A DNA stretch of 64,000 bases from positions 1,217,001-1,281,000 of the forward strand of contig NZ_CP019781.1 in NCBI RefSeq assembly GCF_002022505.1, read 5' to 3'. Positions 36,641-44,330 of this stretch are shown here, piece by piece. Positions within the stretch are counted from its first letter, which is position 1. Every line of letters starts with the position of its first letter. The notes beneath the pieces were generated by a model. It ran no database searches. It saw only the letters and a list, made by a program, of their open reading frames with translations, and had not been told where the DNA came from. A program made the translations under genes and the position numbers. The stretch comes from Bartonella sp. WD16.2 (GTDB lineage Bacteria > Pseudomonadota > Alphaproteobacteria > Rhizobiales > Rhizobiaceae).

Positions 36641-36664
36641 TGAAAAACACCTTAAAATACCTAG
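36641..36664 (+). promoter_or_regulatory. upstream matched arm (U element), unit 1
   Basis: TGAAAAACA (36641-36649) and TACCTAG (36658-36664) are perfectly complementary to the 5' arm of the leader in this unit (CTAGGTA 36802-36808 and TGTTTTTCA 36812-36820). They lie 47 bases before the -35 box, inside an AGGTG...CACCT mini-hairpin. Confidence 0.7.
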
Positions 36665-36710
36665 CGGATTGGTTGCCGAAATAATCAGTCTTCCGCACAT
36701 ATTAAAGACT

Positions 36711-36740
36711 TTGACTCATTGTATGTATGTTGCATATAAT
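36711..36740 (+). promoter_or_regulatory. promoter of RNA leader, unit 1
   Basis: TTGACT (36711-36716), an 18-base spacer and TATAAT (36735-36740). The conserved RNA begins at GTCGGG seven bases later, the expected start distance. Confidence 0.75.
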
Positions 36741-36746
36741 GACCTC

Positions 36747-36878
36747 GTCGGGTGTAGTTATGCAATACAATACCCTTTAATGGGGAAAGCATAACGACGG
36801 ACTAGGTACCGTGTTTTTCAGCACCCGGCGCTCTTTTTTGAGTGTCAATGAAAAATACCTATTACCTAGGAGTTCATC
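36747..36878 (+). ncRNA. structured RNA leader, unit 1
   Basis: The predicted core helix is GTTATGC/GCATAAC with a CCC/GGG tip. The outer hairpin pairs CTAGGTA and TGTTTTTCA with TGAAAAATA (36849-36857) and TACCTAG (36863-36869). The inner helix GGCGCTC/GAGTGTC (with G-T pairs) closes a T-rich loop. The ribosome binding site AGGAG (36868-36872) overlaps the end of the 3' arm, six bases before the ATG of the next antirepressor. Confidence 0.75.
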
Positions 36879-37511
36879 ATGAACAATCTTATAGAGATTA
36901 AAGAAAGCACTGTTGGGCAGGAAACTGTTCAGACGGTCAACGCACGTGACTTACACACATTTTTGGAAGTGAGACGGGACTTTTCAAATTGGATAAAAGA
37001 CCGTTTCAAAAAATACGAATTTGAAGAAGGAAAAGACTATATTATAACGCTCGCCAAAATTGGCGAACGTCAAAATGTGGTATTAAAAGAATATCATCTC
37101 ACCTTAAGTGTAGCAAAAGAGCTTTCTATGGTTGAGAACAACAAGAAAGGTAAACAAGCCCGTCAGTATTTCATCGAATGCGAACGGAAAGCAAAACAGC
37201 CTTTAGACCTCGTCAGTGCTTTGCAGAATCCTCTCGCAATTAGACAACTGCTTTTACCTATTGACAAAATCACGGAAGCATTTATATATGTAAATCAGGT
37301 GCCTAACAAACACCTTAAAACATGTAGCGGATTGGTTGCCGAAATAATCAATTTTGCGTTCATTTTAAAGACTTTGACTCATTGTATGCGTATAGCGTAT
37401 AGTGATCTTGTCGGGTGTAGTTATGCTATACAATACCCTTTATGGGGAAAGCATAACGACGGACTACATGCCGTGTTTGTTAGCACCCGGCGCCCTTTTG
37501 GGTGTCATTAA
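36879..37511 (+). CDS. AntA-domain antirepressor, array unit A (no KilAC domain)
   Basis: This is 210 residues. Residues 1-108 form the AntA domain (TVNARDLHTFLEVRRDFSNW, then LTLSVAKELSMVENNKKGKQ). The C-terminal KilAC domain of related proteins is absent. The frame instead runs through DKITEAFIYVNQVPNKHLKT and then through the promoter and RNA leader of the next unit (DLVGCSYAIQYPLWGKHNDG), stopping inside that leader. It probably dimerises with or titrates a repressor; activity without KilAC is uncertain. Confidence 0.75.
   Translation: MNNLIEIKESTVGQETVQTVNARDLHTFLEVRRDFSNWIKDRFKKYEFEEGKDYIITLAKIGERQNVVLKEYHLTLSVAKELSMVENNKKGKQARQYFIECERKAKQPLDLVSALQNPLAIRQLLLPIDKITEAFIYVNQVPNKHLKTCSGLVAEIINFAFILKTLTHCMRIAYSDLVGCSYAIQYPLWGKHNDGLHAVFVSTRRPFGCH
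37304..37327 (+). promoter_or_regulatory. upstream matched arm (U element), unit 2
   Basis: TAACAAACA (37304-37312) and CATGTAG (37321-37327) are perfectly complementary to the 5' arm of leader 2 (CTACATG 37464-37470, TGTTTGTTA 37474-37482) and identical to its 3' arm. The sequence differs from units 1 and 3. Confidence 0.7.
37374..37403 (+). promoter_or_regulatory. promoter of RNA leader, unit 2
   Basis: TTGACT (37374-37379), an 18-base spacer and TATAGT (37398-37403), seven bases before the conserved GTCGGG. It lies inside the 3' coding part of antirepressor A. Confidence 0.75.
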
Positions 37512-37541
37512 CAAACATTAATTACATGTAGGTGAAAAAAT
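37410..37541 (+). ncRNA. structured RNA leader, unit 2
   Basis: Core helix GTTATGC/GCATAAC. The outer hairpin CTACATG + TGTTTGTTA pairs perfectly with TAACAAACA (37509-37517) + CATGTAG (37525-37531). The inner helix GGCGCCC/GGGTGTC closes a short T loop. The ribosome binding site AGGTG (37530-37534) overlaps the 3' arm. Arm sequences differ from units 1 and 3 but pairing is kept. Confidence 0.78.
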
Positions 37542-38177
37542 ATGAATACTCTCATAACAATATCAGAACAAACTGTTGGACAGGAAACTGTTCAAACAGT
37601 CAATGCACGTGAGTTGTGTGCTTTTTTAGAGGTAGGAAAAGATTTTTCTACTTGGATTAAAGATCGTATTACCAAGTATAATTTTGTAGAAAACCAGGAT
37701 TATATAGTTTTCCCCAATTTTGGGGAAAACCTCCAAGGAGGCCGTCCTTCTAAGGATTACGCTATTACTTTAGACATGGCGAAAGAACTGTCTATGGTTG
37801 AGAACAACAAGAAAGGTAAACAAGCCCGTCAATATTTCATTGAATGCGAACGGAAAGCAAAACAGCCTTTAGACCTCGTCAGTGCTTTGCAGAATCCCCT
37901 CGCAATTAGGCAACTGCTTTTACCTATTGACAATGTTGCAGAAGCATTTATATATGCGAATCAGGTGCTTAAGAAACACCTTAAAATACCAAGCGGATTG
38001 GTTGCCGAGATAATCAGTCTTCCGCACATATTAAAGGCTTTGACTCATTGTATGCGTGTAGCATATAGTGATCTTGTCGGGTGTAGTTATGCAATACAAG
38101 ACCCTTATGGGGAAAGCATAACGACGGACTTGGTACCGTGTTTCTTAACACCCGGCGCTCTTTTTGAGTGTCATTAA
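37542..38177 (+). CDS. AntA-domain antirepressor, array unit B (no KilAC domain)
   Basis: This is 211 residues, starting exactly 663 bases after unit A. AntA domain: TVNARELCAFLEVGKDFSTW, ITLDMAKELSMVENNKKGKQ. After QPLDLVSALQNPLAIRQLLL it continues with DNVAEAFIYANQVLKKHLKI and then through the third promoter and leader, stopping inside the leader at 38177. The middle of the AntA domain (FVENQDYIVFPNFGENLQGG) differs from unit A, so the two may have different partners. Confidence 0.75.
   Translation: MNTLITISEQTVGQETVQTVNARELCAFLEVGKDFSTWIKDRITKYNFVENQDYIVFPNFGENLQGGRPSKDYAITLDMAKELSMVENNKKGKQARQYFIECERKAKQPLDLVSALQNPLAIRQLLLPIDNVAEAFIYANQVLKKHLKIPSGLVAEIISLPHILKALTHCMRVAYSDLVGCSYAIQDPYGESITTDLVPCFLTPGALFECH
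37970..37993 (+). promoter_or_regulatory. upstream matched arm (U element), unit 3
   Basis: TAAGAAACA (37970-37978) and TACCAAG (37987-37993) are perfectly complementary to the 5' arm of leader 3 (CTTGGTA 38129-38135, TGTTTCTTA 38139-38147). Confidence 0.7.
38040..38069 (+). promoter_or_regulatory. promoter of RNA leader, unit 3
   Basis: TTGACT (38040-38045), an 18-base spacer and TATAGT (38064-38069), seven bases before GTCGGG. Same geometry as units 1 and 2. Confidence 0.75.
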
Positions 38178-38204
38178 GAAACGTCTATTACCAAGGAGTT
38201 CATT
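38076..38204 (+). ncRNA. structured RNA leader, unit 3
   Basis: Core helix GTTATGC/GCATAAC. The outer hairpin CTTGGTA + TGTTTCTTA pairs with TAAGAAACG (38175-38183) + TACCAAG (38189-38195). The inner helix is GGCGCTC/GAGTGTC. The ribosome binding site AGGAG (38194-38198) overlaps the 3' arm, six bases before the ATG at 38205. Confidence 0.78.
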
Positions 38205-38936
38205 ATGAACAATCTTATAGAAATTAAAGAAAGCACTGTTGGGCAGGAAACTGTTCAGACAGTGAGTGCACGTGAGTTACATGCTTTTTTGGAGATTACA
38301 TCAAAGTTTGCAGACTGGATTAAAAATCGTATTAAAGAATGTAACTTTCGAGAAAACATCGATTTTGTAACGCTTTCTAAAAATTTAGAAAAAGGTGGAA
38401 AGACGAAAGAATACCACATTACTTTAGACATGGGCAAACACCTTGCCATGATTGAGCGTAATGAAAAGGGACATCAAGCCCGTCAGTATTTCATCGAATG
38501 CGAACGAAAAGCAAAACAGCCTTTAGACCTAGCAAATACTTTGCAAAATCCCCTCGCAATTAGACAACTGCTTTTGGAGAGCATTACGCAATTGGAAGAT
38601 TTGAGAACTGAGGTTAAAACACTTAAACCAAAAGCAGAAGCGCTTGAACATTTAAAACGCTCTGACGGTCTGTTTGCTTTATATGAAGCTGCAAAGATGT
38701 TAGATGTACGCCCCACAGATTTTACTAAGCACTTACAGTTTCATAAGTGGGCTTATCGTAATTTTCCGGGTGGACCTTTGTTACCTTGTCAGGATAAAAT
38801 CAATAGAGGATTGATGGATTGTGTAATCCACACCATTCAAAAATCAGACGGAACAAAAATGAGCGTTTCCAGTGCAAAAATCACAGTCAAAGGATTAGCA
38901 TGCCTAAGAGAGCAATTCCATGGAGGTGTGCAATGA
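38205..38936 (+). CDS. phage antirepressor, array unit C (AntA plus KilAC)
   Basis: This is 243 residues, starting 663 bases after unit B. AntA domain at residues ~8-108 (TVSARELHAFLEITSKFADW, ITLDMGKHLAMIERNEKGHQ). The KilAC/ANT domain covers ~150-243 (GLFALYEAAKMLDVRPTDFT, MSVSSAKITVKGLACLREQF). It is the only complete antirepressor in the array and the last unit. Its stop overlaps the next gene (ATGA). Translation is probably controlled by RNA leader 3. Confidence 0.85.
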   Translation: MNNLIEIKESTVGQETVQTVSARELHAFLEITSKFADWIKNRIKECNFRENIDFVTLSKNLEKGGKTKEYHITLDMGKHLAMIERNEKGHQARQYFIECERKAKQPLDLANTLQNPLAIRQLLLESITQLEDLRTEVKTLKPKAEALEHLKRSDGLFALYEAAKMLDVRPTDFTKHLQFHKWAYRNFPGGPLLPCQDKINRGLMDCVIHTIQKSDGTKMSVSSAKITVKGLACLREQFHGGVQ

Positions 38937-39208
38937 GTAAAAGTATCGACTTTTTATGTGATTTATGGATGGCTTTGTTTCAGTTTGCTACTCGTGAGAA
39001 TATTGCAATGGAAGACTGTAATACTCTGGTTGAAATTATGGACGTAGTAGAAAAAGCTTTAATTACAAAGCTTCAAAGTGAAACTCCAGATACTCTCAAG
39101 ATACTGGCAATTCTTACAGGTTTTGGCGATTCAGAACTTCCCCGAACATTGGATCCTTTGTTGAAAGCTTATAGTCCATGTTCGGATGGAGTATCTTATC
39201 AGCTATAA
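38933..39208 (+). CDS. hypothetical phage protein, 91 aa
   Basis: The start ATG overlaps the antirepressor stop and has GGAGG six bases upstream. The product (MSKSIDFLCDLWMALFQFAT...) is a helical, acidic protein without known motifs. It is translationally coupled to antirepressor C and may act with it. Confidence 0.55.
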   Translation: MSKSIDFLCDLWMALFQFATRENIAMEDCNTLVEIMDVVEKALITKLQSETPDTLKILAILTGFGDSELPRTLDPLLKAYSPCSDGVSYQL

Positions 39209-39219
39209 AATAAACCACA

Positions 39220-39252
39220 CTCCCCTTCCCATCTTTAAAAGGGTGGGGAGAG
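39220..39252. terminator. GC-rich stem-loop after the antirepressor operon
   Basis: CTCCCC...CCC pairs with GGG.GGGGAG around a CATCTTTAAAA loop. There is no T-run, so it may be a weak or Rho-assisted terminator that separates the antirepressor array from hisS. Confidence 0.4.
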
Positions 39253-39311
39253 GGTCAGTTGTGTATTTGTATGCAGAGCAATTTACCTACATCGCTGAAT
39301 AGAGAAACATT

Positions 39312-40721
39312 ATGTCTACAAAACAACAGAAAACTAAAGCGCGTTTACCACGTGGGTTTGTTGATCGCACAGGTGTAGAGTTACAAGCACTTGAAACACC
39401 GATTTTTGAATATACAGATGCACTTGGAAAGTCTTTACCTGATATAGACCGCCCGAATGCAGGCGTTTTTTCTTTACAAGATGATGATAAACAATGGATG
39501 TCTTTACGCTATGACCTTACAGCGCCTCTTGCTCGTTATGTTGCGGAGAATTTTGAAGTCTTACCAAAACCTTATCGTAGTTACCGTTTAGGACATGTTT
39601 TTCGTAATGAAAAGTCAGGACCAGGGCGTTTTCGTCAGTTTATGCAATTGGATGCTGACATTGTAGGGGCAGCAACAGTGATTGCTGATGCAGAAGTCTG
39701 TATGATGGCGGTGGATAGTTTAGAAAAGTTAGGGTTTAAACGTGATGAATATGTCATTCGTCTGAGTAATCGGAAAATTTTAGATGGTGTTTTGGAAAAT
39801 ATTGGTTTGGGGGAAGATGAACAGTCAGACAAACGCTTAATTGTTTTCAGAGCTATAGATAAACTCGATCGACTTGGTTTGGAAGGTGTACGTTTGCTTT
39901 TAGGGGATGGCCGTTTGGATGAAAGCGGTGATTTCACAAAAGAAGCAGGACTGACTAATGACCAGATTGAGTATATCATTAGCTTACTAAATGCGAGAGG
40001 TGAAACTGCAGAGGGAACGATTAATAATCTCAAAAACATAGTTGACCGTAATGTTTGTGGACTTGAAGGAATTCGTGAACTTGAAGAAATGCAAGAAGTT
40101 TTTGACGCTAATGGTTATAAGGATTGTATGAGGATTGATCCGTCAGTTGTGCGAGGGTTAGACTATTACACAGGGCCTGTTTTTGAAGCTGAATTATGTA
40201 ATACGTGTGAACAAAAGCTTACCTTTGGATCTATTGGTGGCGGTGGCCGTTATGATGGATTGATTGCACGCTTTCGTGATGACAATGTCCCCGCGACAGG
40301 TTTTTCAATTGGTGTGTCACGTTTAATGACGGCTTTGCAAAGCTATGAAACATTGCGTGTGAAAGAGAAGATAGGTCCGGTTGTGGTGTTGATGATGGAT
40401 CAAAAGCCAGACAGTATTGCACGTTATCAGAAAATGGTGAAGCAATTACGCAACGCGGGCATTCGCTCTGAAGTATATTTAGGAGCATCGGGTATTAAAG
40501 CACAAATGAAATATGCAGATCGACGCTGTGCATCTTGTGTGGTGATTCAAGGGTCACAAGAGCGCGAGCGTGGAGAAGTCCAGATTAAAGATTTGGTAGA
40601 AGGTGCGCGTTTAGCTACTGAAATTAAGGATAATCAAACATGGCGTGAAAGCCGACCAGCACAAATAACCGTTAAAGAAAATCAATTGGTTGAAGCTGTG
40701 AAGAATATTTTGAAAAAATAA
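39312..40721 (+). CDS. hisS: histidyl-tRNA synthetase copy with internal deletion
   Basis: This is 469 residues; alphaproteobacterial HisRS is about 495-505. Motif 2 ([20 protein letters not shown]), the His-specific [15 protein letters not shown] and motif 3 ([21 protein letters not shown]) are present. Near the N-terminus, [18 protein letters not shown] joins directly to [13 protein letters not shown]. Relatives have about 25 more residues there, including the helix leading into class II motif 1, needed for dimerisation. Activity is therefore doubtful. It lies inside the prophage, and another hisS 3' fragment sits at 9512. The cell's main hisS must be elsewhere. Confidence 0.85.
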   Translation: MSTKQQKTKARLPRGFVDRTGVELQALETPIFEYTDALGKSLPDIDRPNAGVFSLQDDDKQWMSLRYDLTAPLARYVAENFEVLPKPYRSYRLGHVFRNEKSGPGRFRQFMQLDADIVGAATVIADAEVCMMAVDSLEKLGFKRDEYVIRLSNRKILDGVLENIGLGEDEQSDKRLIVFRAIDKLDRLGLEGVRLLLGDGRLDESGDFTKEAGLTNDQIEYIISLLNARGETAEGTINNLKNIVDRNVCGLEGIRELEEMQEVFDANGYKDCMRIDPSVVRGLDYYTGPVFEAELCNTCEQKLTFGSIGGGGRYDGLIARFRDDNVPATGFSIGVSRLMTALQSYETLRVKEKIGPVVVLMMDQKPDSIARYQKMVKQLRNAGIRSEVYLGASGIKAQMKYADRRCASCVVIQGSQERERGEVQIKDLVEGARLATEIKDNQTWRESRPAQITVKENQLVEAVKNILKK

Positions 40722-40808
40722 AAACAGCACAAATTCCTACGTGGGTGGAAGCTGAACACCTAACCTATGTTTATGCATAACTCTATTTTTGCGAACGATT
40801 ATGCCAGC

Positions 40809-41114
40809 CTATCGTATCGAGCGAAGCATAGCATCGCGTAAAATAGCATTAATTCGCGTCTGATAACCTTTACCTTGACTTTTAAGCCATGCCAACACAT
40901 CGGAATCTACGCGTACAGTCGTTACAGTTTTAGTTGGCTTGTAAAATGAATTACGAACAGCATTTTTCCAAAATTCACTATCTAGTGGTGGAATATCGCT
41001 ATAATCAATTTCACTGTCAGGCATTTTAGCCAATTCATTAATTTCAACTTTCTGTTCATCAGTCAAAGGCAGTAGATTACTTACATCAACCTCATAACGA
41101 ACTTTCTTCTTCAT
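40809..41114 (-). CDS. brnA: BrnA-type antitoxin
   Basis: This is 101 residues. The C-terminal half is the BrnA ribbon-helix-helix-like region (TVRVDSDVLAWLKSQGKGYQ, TRINAILRDAMLRS). It is encoded directly after, and overlapping, the BrnT toxin gene, the normal BrnTA order. It neutralises BrnT and represses the operon. Confidence 0.88.
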   Translation of the reverse strand: MKKKVRYEVDVSNLLPLTDEQKVEINELAKMPDSEIDYSDIPPLDSEFWKNAVRNSFYKPTKTVTTVRVDSDVLAWLKSQGKGYQTRINAILRDAMLRSIR

Positions 41115-41391
41115 AACGCTTTCTCTCTTTCAAACTAGCACGTCGTGCTGAAATAATACGAATTACCTCTCCCCCATCTTTATCGTCGTAGATAGTATGA
41201 GCGACCAATAGTAATAAGAAGCCATTTACAAGACCCAAAGTTTGCCAACGATATTCTCCATTTTCAATACGATCCTGTCTCGTCATAGCAAATGGATCTG
41301 CAAAAACACGAACAGCTACCTCAAAACTTATATGATGCTTTCGAAGATTGTTTTCCGCTTTAATTTTATCCCACTCAAATCTTATTTTCAT
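41092..41391 (-). CDS. brnT: BrnT-type ribonuclease toxin
   Basis: This is 99 residues with the BrnT pattern: FEWDKIKAENNLRKHHISFE at the start, RWQTLGLVNGFLLLLVAHT, and a C-terminal RIISARRASLKERKRYEE. BrnT is a RelE-fold ribonuclease that blocks translation. It overlaps its antitoxin by 23 bases. Confidence 0.9.
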   Translation of the reverse strand: MKIRFEWDKIKAENNLRKHHISFEVAVRVFADPFAMTRQDRIENGEYRWQTLGLVNGFLLLLVAHTIYDDKDGGEVIRIISARRASLKERKRYEEESSL

Positions 41392-41436
41392 ACTTTATTG
41401 TTAATACAATTATGTATGTACGTCAAGAGTTTCAAA

Positions 41437-42345
41437 TCAAATATGTTTTATATTAAATTTCCACTGAGATAGTTTAGAGAGAGCGAGTGCAATTTGCCCC
41501 CTATGACACGTGGATACATTTTCTTCAAAACAAGTAATTGCAATGCGTTTTTTATCTAAGAACAGCTGATATAACTTTTCTATTGCAAGATGATTATCTT
41601 TAAGAGTTGTATTGTTATAGTCTTGAAAAAGACGCTCATAATCTTTTTGCGTTTTCAACTCTTGACGCTTTTCAGAAACAATACCTAACTCTGGAATATG
41701 CTTATATTCAATACCCAATGCATTTACAATTTTAGATAATTGCGTTTTAGAAAAACCATATTTCCGACTTAACAGATTTTTGCGAACATCACACAAAGTT
41801 TTGATATTATTTTTGATAAGACGATTGAGATAATTTTCAAAAGACTTCCCCTCATATCCAATGGTAAAGAAACAAAAGGTCTCATCCTTTGGTTGAAATG
41901 TATCAATTTTTTCTAAGTCTTTTTTCTCCATAATCTTATTTGCTATACAACTGTTGATAGCAAAATATGGATAGTTTTTGTAGACATACCGAATAAGTTC
42001 ATCACCCTTGAGATTGCTAAATTTTTCAACAAATGAAGAAATTTTCTCTTGTGTAGCAAATTCAATATCAGAACTATAATCACTTTCCAGTGATGTAAGC
42101 TGCCAATCATTTTCGTTGGCAAGTATTCCTAATTCTATAAGCTTGCGTTTGTCAGCATAAGATTGAAAAGAAAAACAACCATATTTGTAAGGCACAAACT
42201 CATAACTTTGTTTTTCTTCCCATTGCGTAAATAAAAATAAGTACTCTTGAAAATCTGTCTTTGAAAGGCGTCCTCCAAATTCTTGAAGGAAAGCTAACAA
42301 TAGTTTTTGCCGTTTGAATAGAGTCTTACCTTTTACTGTTTTCAT
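41437..42345 (-). CDS. DUF488-family protein with N-terminal winged-helix-like region
   Basis: From ATG 42345 this gives 302 residues; an in-frame GTG at 42396 is an alternative. The N-terminal ~130 residues (KTLFKRQKLLLAFLQEFGGR, YKYGCFSFQSYADKRKLIEL) resemble a SocA/winged-helix-like domain found in toxin-antitoxin or defence proteins. The C-terminal half is DUF488 (FFTIGYEGKSFENYLNRLIK, LCDVRKNLLSRKYGFSK, ITCFEENVSTCHRGQIA). It looks like accessory cargo in the prophage. Molecular role unknown. Confidence 0.72.
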   Translation of the reverse strand: MKTVKGKTLFKRQKLLLAFLQEFGGRLSKTDFQEYLFLFTQWEEKQSYEFVPYKYGCFSFQSYADKRKLIELGILANENDWQLTSLESDYSSDIEFATQEKISSFVEKFSNLKGDELIRYVYKNYPYFAINSCIANKIMEKKDLEKIDTFQPKDETFCFFTIGYEGKSFENYLNRLIKNNIKTLCDVRKNLLSRKYGFSKTQLSKIVNALGIEYKHIPELGIVSEKRQELKTQKDYERLFQDYNNTTLKDNHLAIEKLYQLFLDKKRIAITCFEENVSTCHRGQIALALSKLSQWKFNIKHI

Positions 42346-42617
42346 AGTATTATTTCTGTATCTGATCGATGTAGATAAATTTGAAAAACCACTCAAATTC
42401 TAACAAATGCGCTGGTTTATGATTGCTTGGTATCAAGTCAGTAAAATTATATCACAAAACAGCATTTATGCACTGATAAAATCACCAATAAACTGTTTAT
42501 TTTCAATTATTTATGCTGTTTTTTCTTTGGAAAAATGGACTATGTTATGCTATAGTAAAAGCAGCTTTTCATATCCGTATTTCATTTCAATTATTTTCCT
42601 TAGAAAAGATATCAAAC

Positions 42618-43067
42618 ATGCTTAATAAAGTCATTTTAATCGGCTATCTGGGTGCCGATCCAGAAAGCAGAACAATGCCATCTGGAGTAGAAGTGGCCAA
42701 TTTTCGTATAGGCACTTCTCAAAGCTATGTAGATAAAACAACTTCTCAAAGAATAAATAAAACAGAATGGCATTCTATTGTGATTTTTAATCCGCATCTT
42801 GCAAAGATTGCGCTTCAGTATCTGGGCAAAGGTTCCAAAGTTTACATTGAAGGTCAATTACAAACACGTAAATGGCAAGATAAAAGCGGGCAAACACACT
42901 ACACAACAGAAATTGTCTTACCGCAATATAAAGGTGAGTTAAAAATCCTTAATAGTGCTCAAAAGTCTGATTCTGACATGGCTACTCAAGAGCAAGCGGT
43001 GGCATGGGAGAATAGTAGGCAGGAGCAATATTTAGAAACGACTTTGAATGACAGAATCCCGTTTTAA
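42618..43067 (+). CDS. ssb: single-stranded DNA-binding protein
   Basis: The start at 42618 ([20 protein letters not shown]) is the conserved SSB start and gives 149 residues. The OB fold is complete ([53 protein letters not shown]). The C-terminal tip is LNDRIPF, a degenerate form of the acidic DDDIPF used to recruit partner proteins. A phage SSB that protects DNA in replication and recombination. Confidence 0.93.
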   Translation: MLNKVILIGYLGADPESRTMPSGVEVANFRIGTSQSYVDKTTSQRINKTEWHSIVIFNPHLAKIALQYLGKGSKVYIEGQLQTRKWQDKSGQTHYTTEIVLPQYKGELKILNSAQKSDSDMATQEQAVAWENSRQEQYLETTLNDRIPF

Positions 43068-43081
43068 TCAGAGGTTTTCTT

Positions 43082-43627
43082 ATGAAGAAACGAAAGAAAC
43101 GGGGAAGACCTAGAATAGCCGGTCAAATAAAAGAACTCAATGGACGTATCTCGCGTGCAAAAACGCCTGATAAGTCTTTGTATCAACAGACACTTGAAAT
43201 GCGTGCCAAGCGTTATGGAGCGAGTATTCAAGATGCGAAAAACCCGCTTATGGGTACTTATGTAGGGCGGTTATATTTATTGGAAAAAAAGATTAATCAA
43301 GATCAGTACGATGCATCACAGCAATATATTCAAGTGCGAAATGATTATTGGTGTGCAAAAGGGTTTCCAGGGGCTATTTATGATGAAACACCAATATCTT
43401 CTGATGATAGAGAAAGAGACAAGTGGGTTGAGACAGCAACTGATCGCTATGAAGCTATGCAAGAGGTTATTAGAGAAGCACAAGTTTTGCATCGTCGGTA
43501 TAACCTTCATGATGCATTAGAGCATCTGGTTATAGAAGACCAACAATTGCCACATCTTGTCGGTTCTTTACGCATGGCTTTGAATGCTCTTCATAAATAC
43601 TGTCCGGAAAAGAAAAAAACTTTGTAA
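43082..43627 (+). CDS. hypothetical phage protein, 181 aa
   Basis: This has a strongly basic N-terminus (MKKRKKRGRPRIAGQIKELN) and then a helical body (GRLYLLEKKINQDQYDASQQ). GAGG precedes the ATG. It follows ssb by 14 bases. The basic start suggests nucleic-acid binding. It resembles uncharacterised proteins just before phage late genes, perhaps a regulator; no firm family. Confidence 0.55.
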   Translation: MKKRKKRGRPRIAGQIKELNGRISRAKTPDKSLYQQTLEMRAKRYGASIQDAKNPLMGTYVGRLYLLEKKINQDQYDASQQYIQVRNDYWCAKGFPGAIYDETPISSDDRERDKWVETATDRYEAMQEVIREAQVLHRRYNLHDALEHLVIEDQQLPHLVGSLRMALNALHKYCPEKKKTL

Positions 43628-43630
43628 ACT

Positions 43631-44053
43631 TTAAGCAGCATCTTGAATATCAATAGTAACTGATTTTCCGAGAGTAAGGAGAACGGATTCTAAAGTATCT
43701 AGTTTTGTTTCATGATTTAGGTCTAACAATCGATCGATTTGTATAGGGTGAAGTTGCAAAAGACGCGCGAGATCGGCTTTACGCAAATTCTTTTCGACCA
43801 TGGCATTATGGATTGCAATTTTTAAAGTGATCAATGAAGATACTTCAATAAAAGGGTAAGCAATATCATGAGTTCCAAAAGGGATGGTTTCACGGTCTTG
43901 AAAACGCCCTTCAATAACTGTTAAAAGTGCATTTTTAGCGTGTTCTAAAGCTTCTTTTTCATTGTTTCCATAGGTGATAAACTCTTGAAAGTCTTTCGCA
44001 ATAACAATAAGGGTATCATTATCATCTTTAATGAATTTAATGGCATATTTCAT
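43631..44053 (-). CDS. hicB: HicB antitoxin
   Basis: This is 140 residues: a partial RNase H-like HicB fold (FIKDDNDTLIVIAKDFQEFI, ALEHAKNALLTVIEGRF) and a C-terminal XRE helix-turn-helix (LRKADLARLLQLHPIQIDRL). It represses its operon and binds HicA. It lies downstream of hicA. Confidence 0.9.
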   Translation of the reverse strand: MKYAIKFIKDDNDTLIVIAKDFQEFITYGNNEKEALEHAKNALLTVIEGRFQDRETIPFGTHDIAYPFIEVSSLITLKIAIHNAMVEKNLRKADLARLLQLHPIQIDRLLDLNHETKLDTLESVLLTLGKSVTIDIQDAA

Positions 44054-44082
44054 TTTTACGTTCCTTTCATTGAGGTTATGAT

Positions 44083-44265
44083 TTATTTCAAATCAAGATC
44101 TTTGAGGATCTTTTGAACCAATCCTGTCCCTAATTCCTTTCGCGCACCATGCATAGGTAAAACAGATTTTTTGGAACCGCGTTTTACAATTAAATGACCG
44201 CCTTTTCCTGGGATGAAACTACAGCCTTGTTTTGTGAGATATCTTTTCAATTCTTGACTATTCAT
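44083..44265 (-). CDS. hicA: HicA mRNA interferase toxin
   Basis: This is 60 residues from ATG 44265 (MNSQELKRYLTKQGCSFIPG), a classic HicA double-stranded-RNA-binding fold with the catalytic His in GKGGHLIVKRGSKK. It cleaves mRNA when HicB is lost. An upstream in-frame ATG gives a longer N-terminus not seen in the family. Confidence 0.92.
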   Translation of the reverse strand: MNSQELKRYLTKQGCSFIPGKGGHLIVKRGSKKSVLPMHGARKELGTGLVQKILKDLDLK

Positions 44266-44330
44266 AATAATAGAATAATATCTAAAATGTTTCAATACAA
44301 CATAAATGTTGTTTTTATACATTAAAAAAT

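Larger units (their letters stand above)
36401..36794 (+). pseudogene. AntA antirepressor, broken first unit of the array
   Basis: From ATG 36401 the frame reads MSEFAD, TAG, ITERINQFEFGENKDYIVFF, then a divergent section and TGA. A second frame continues FDKITEAFIYANQVLEKHLK, IPSGLVAEIISLPHILKTLT and ends inside the RNA leader. The amber replaces the conserved Trp of DFSNWIKDR in the intact paralogs. The 5' part of the AntA domain is missing. Confidence 0.65.
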
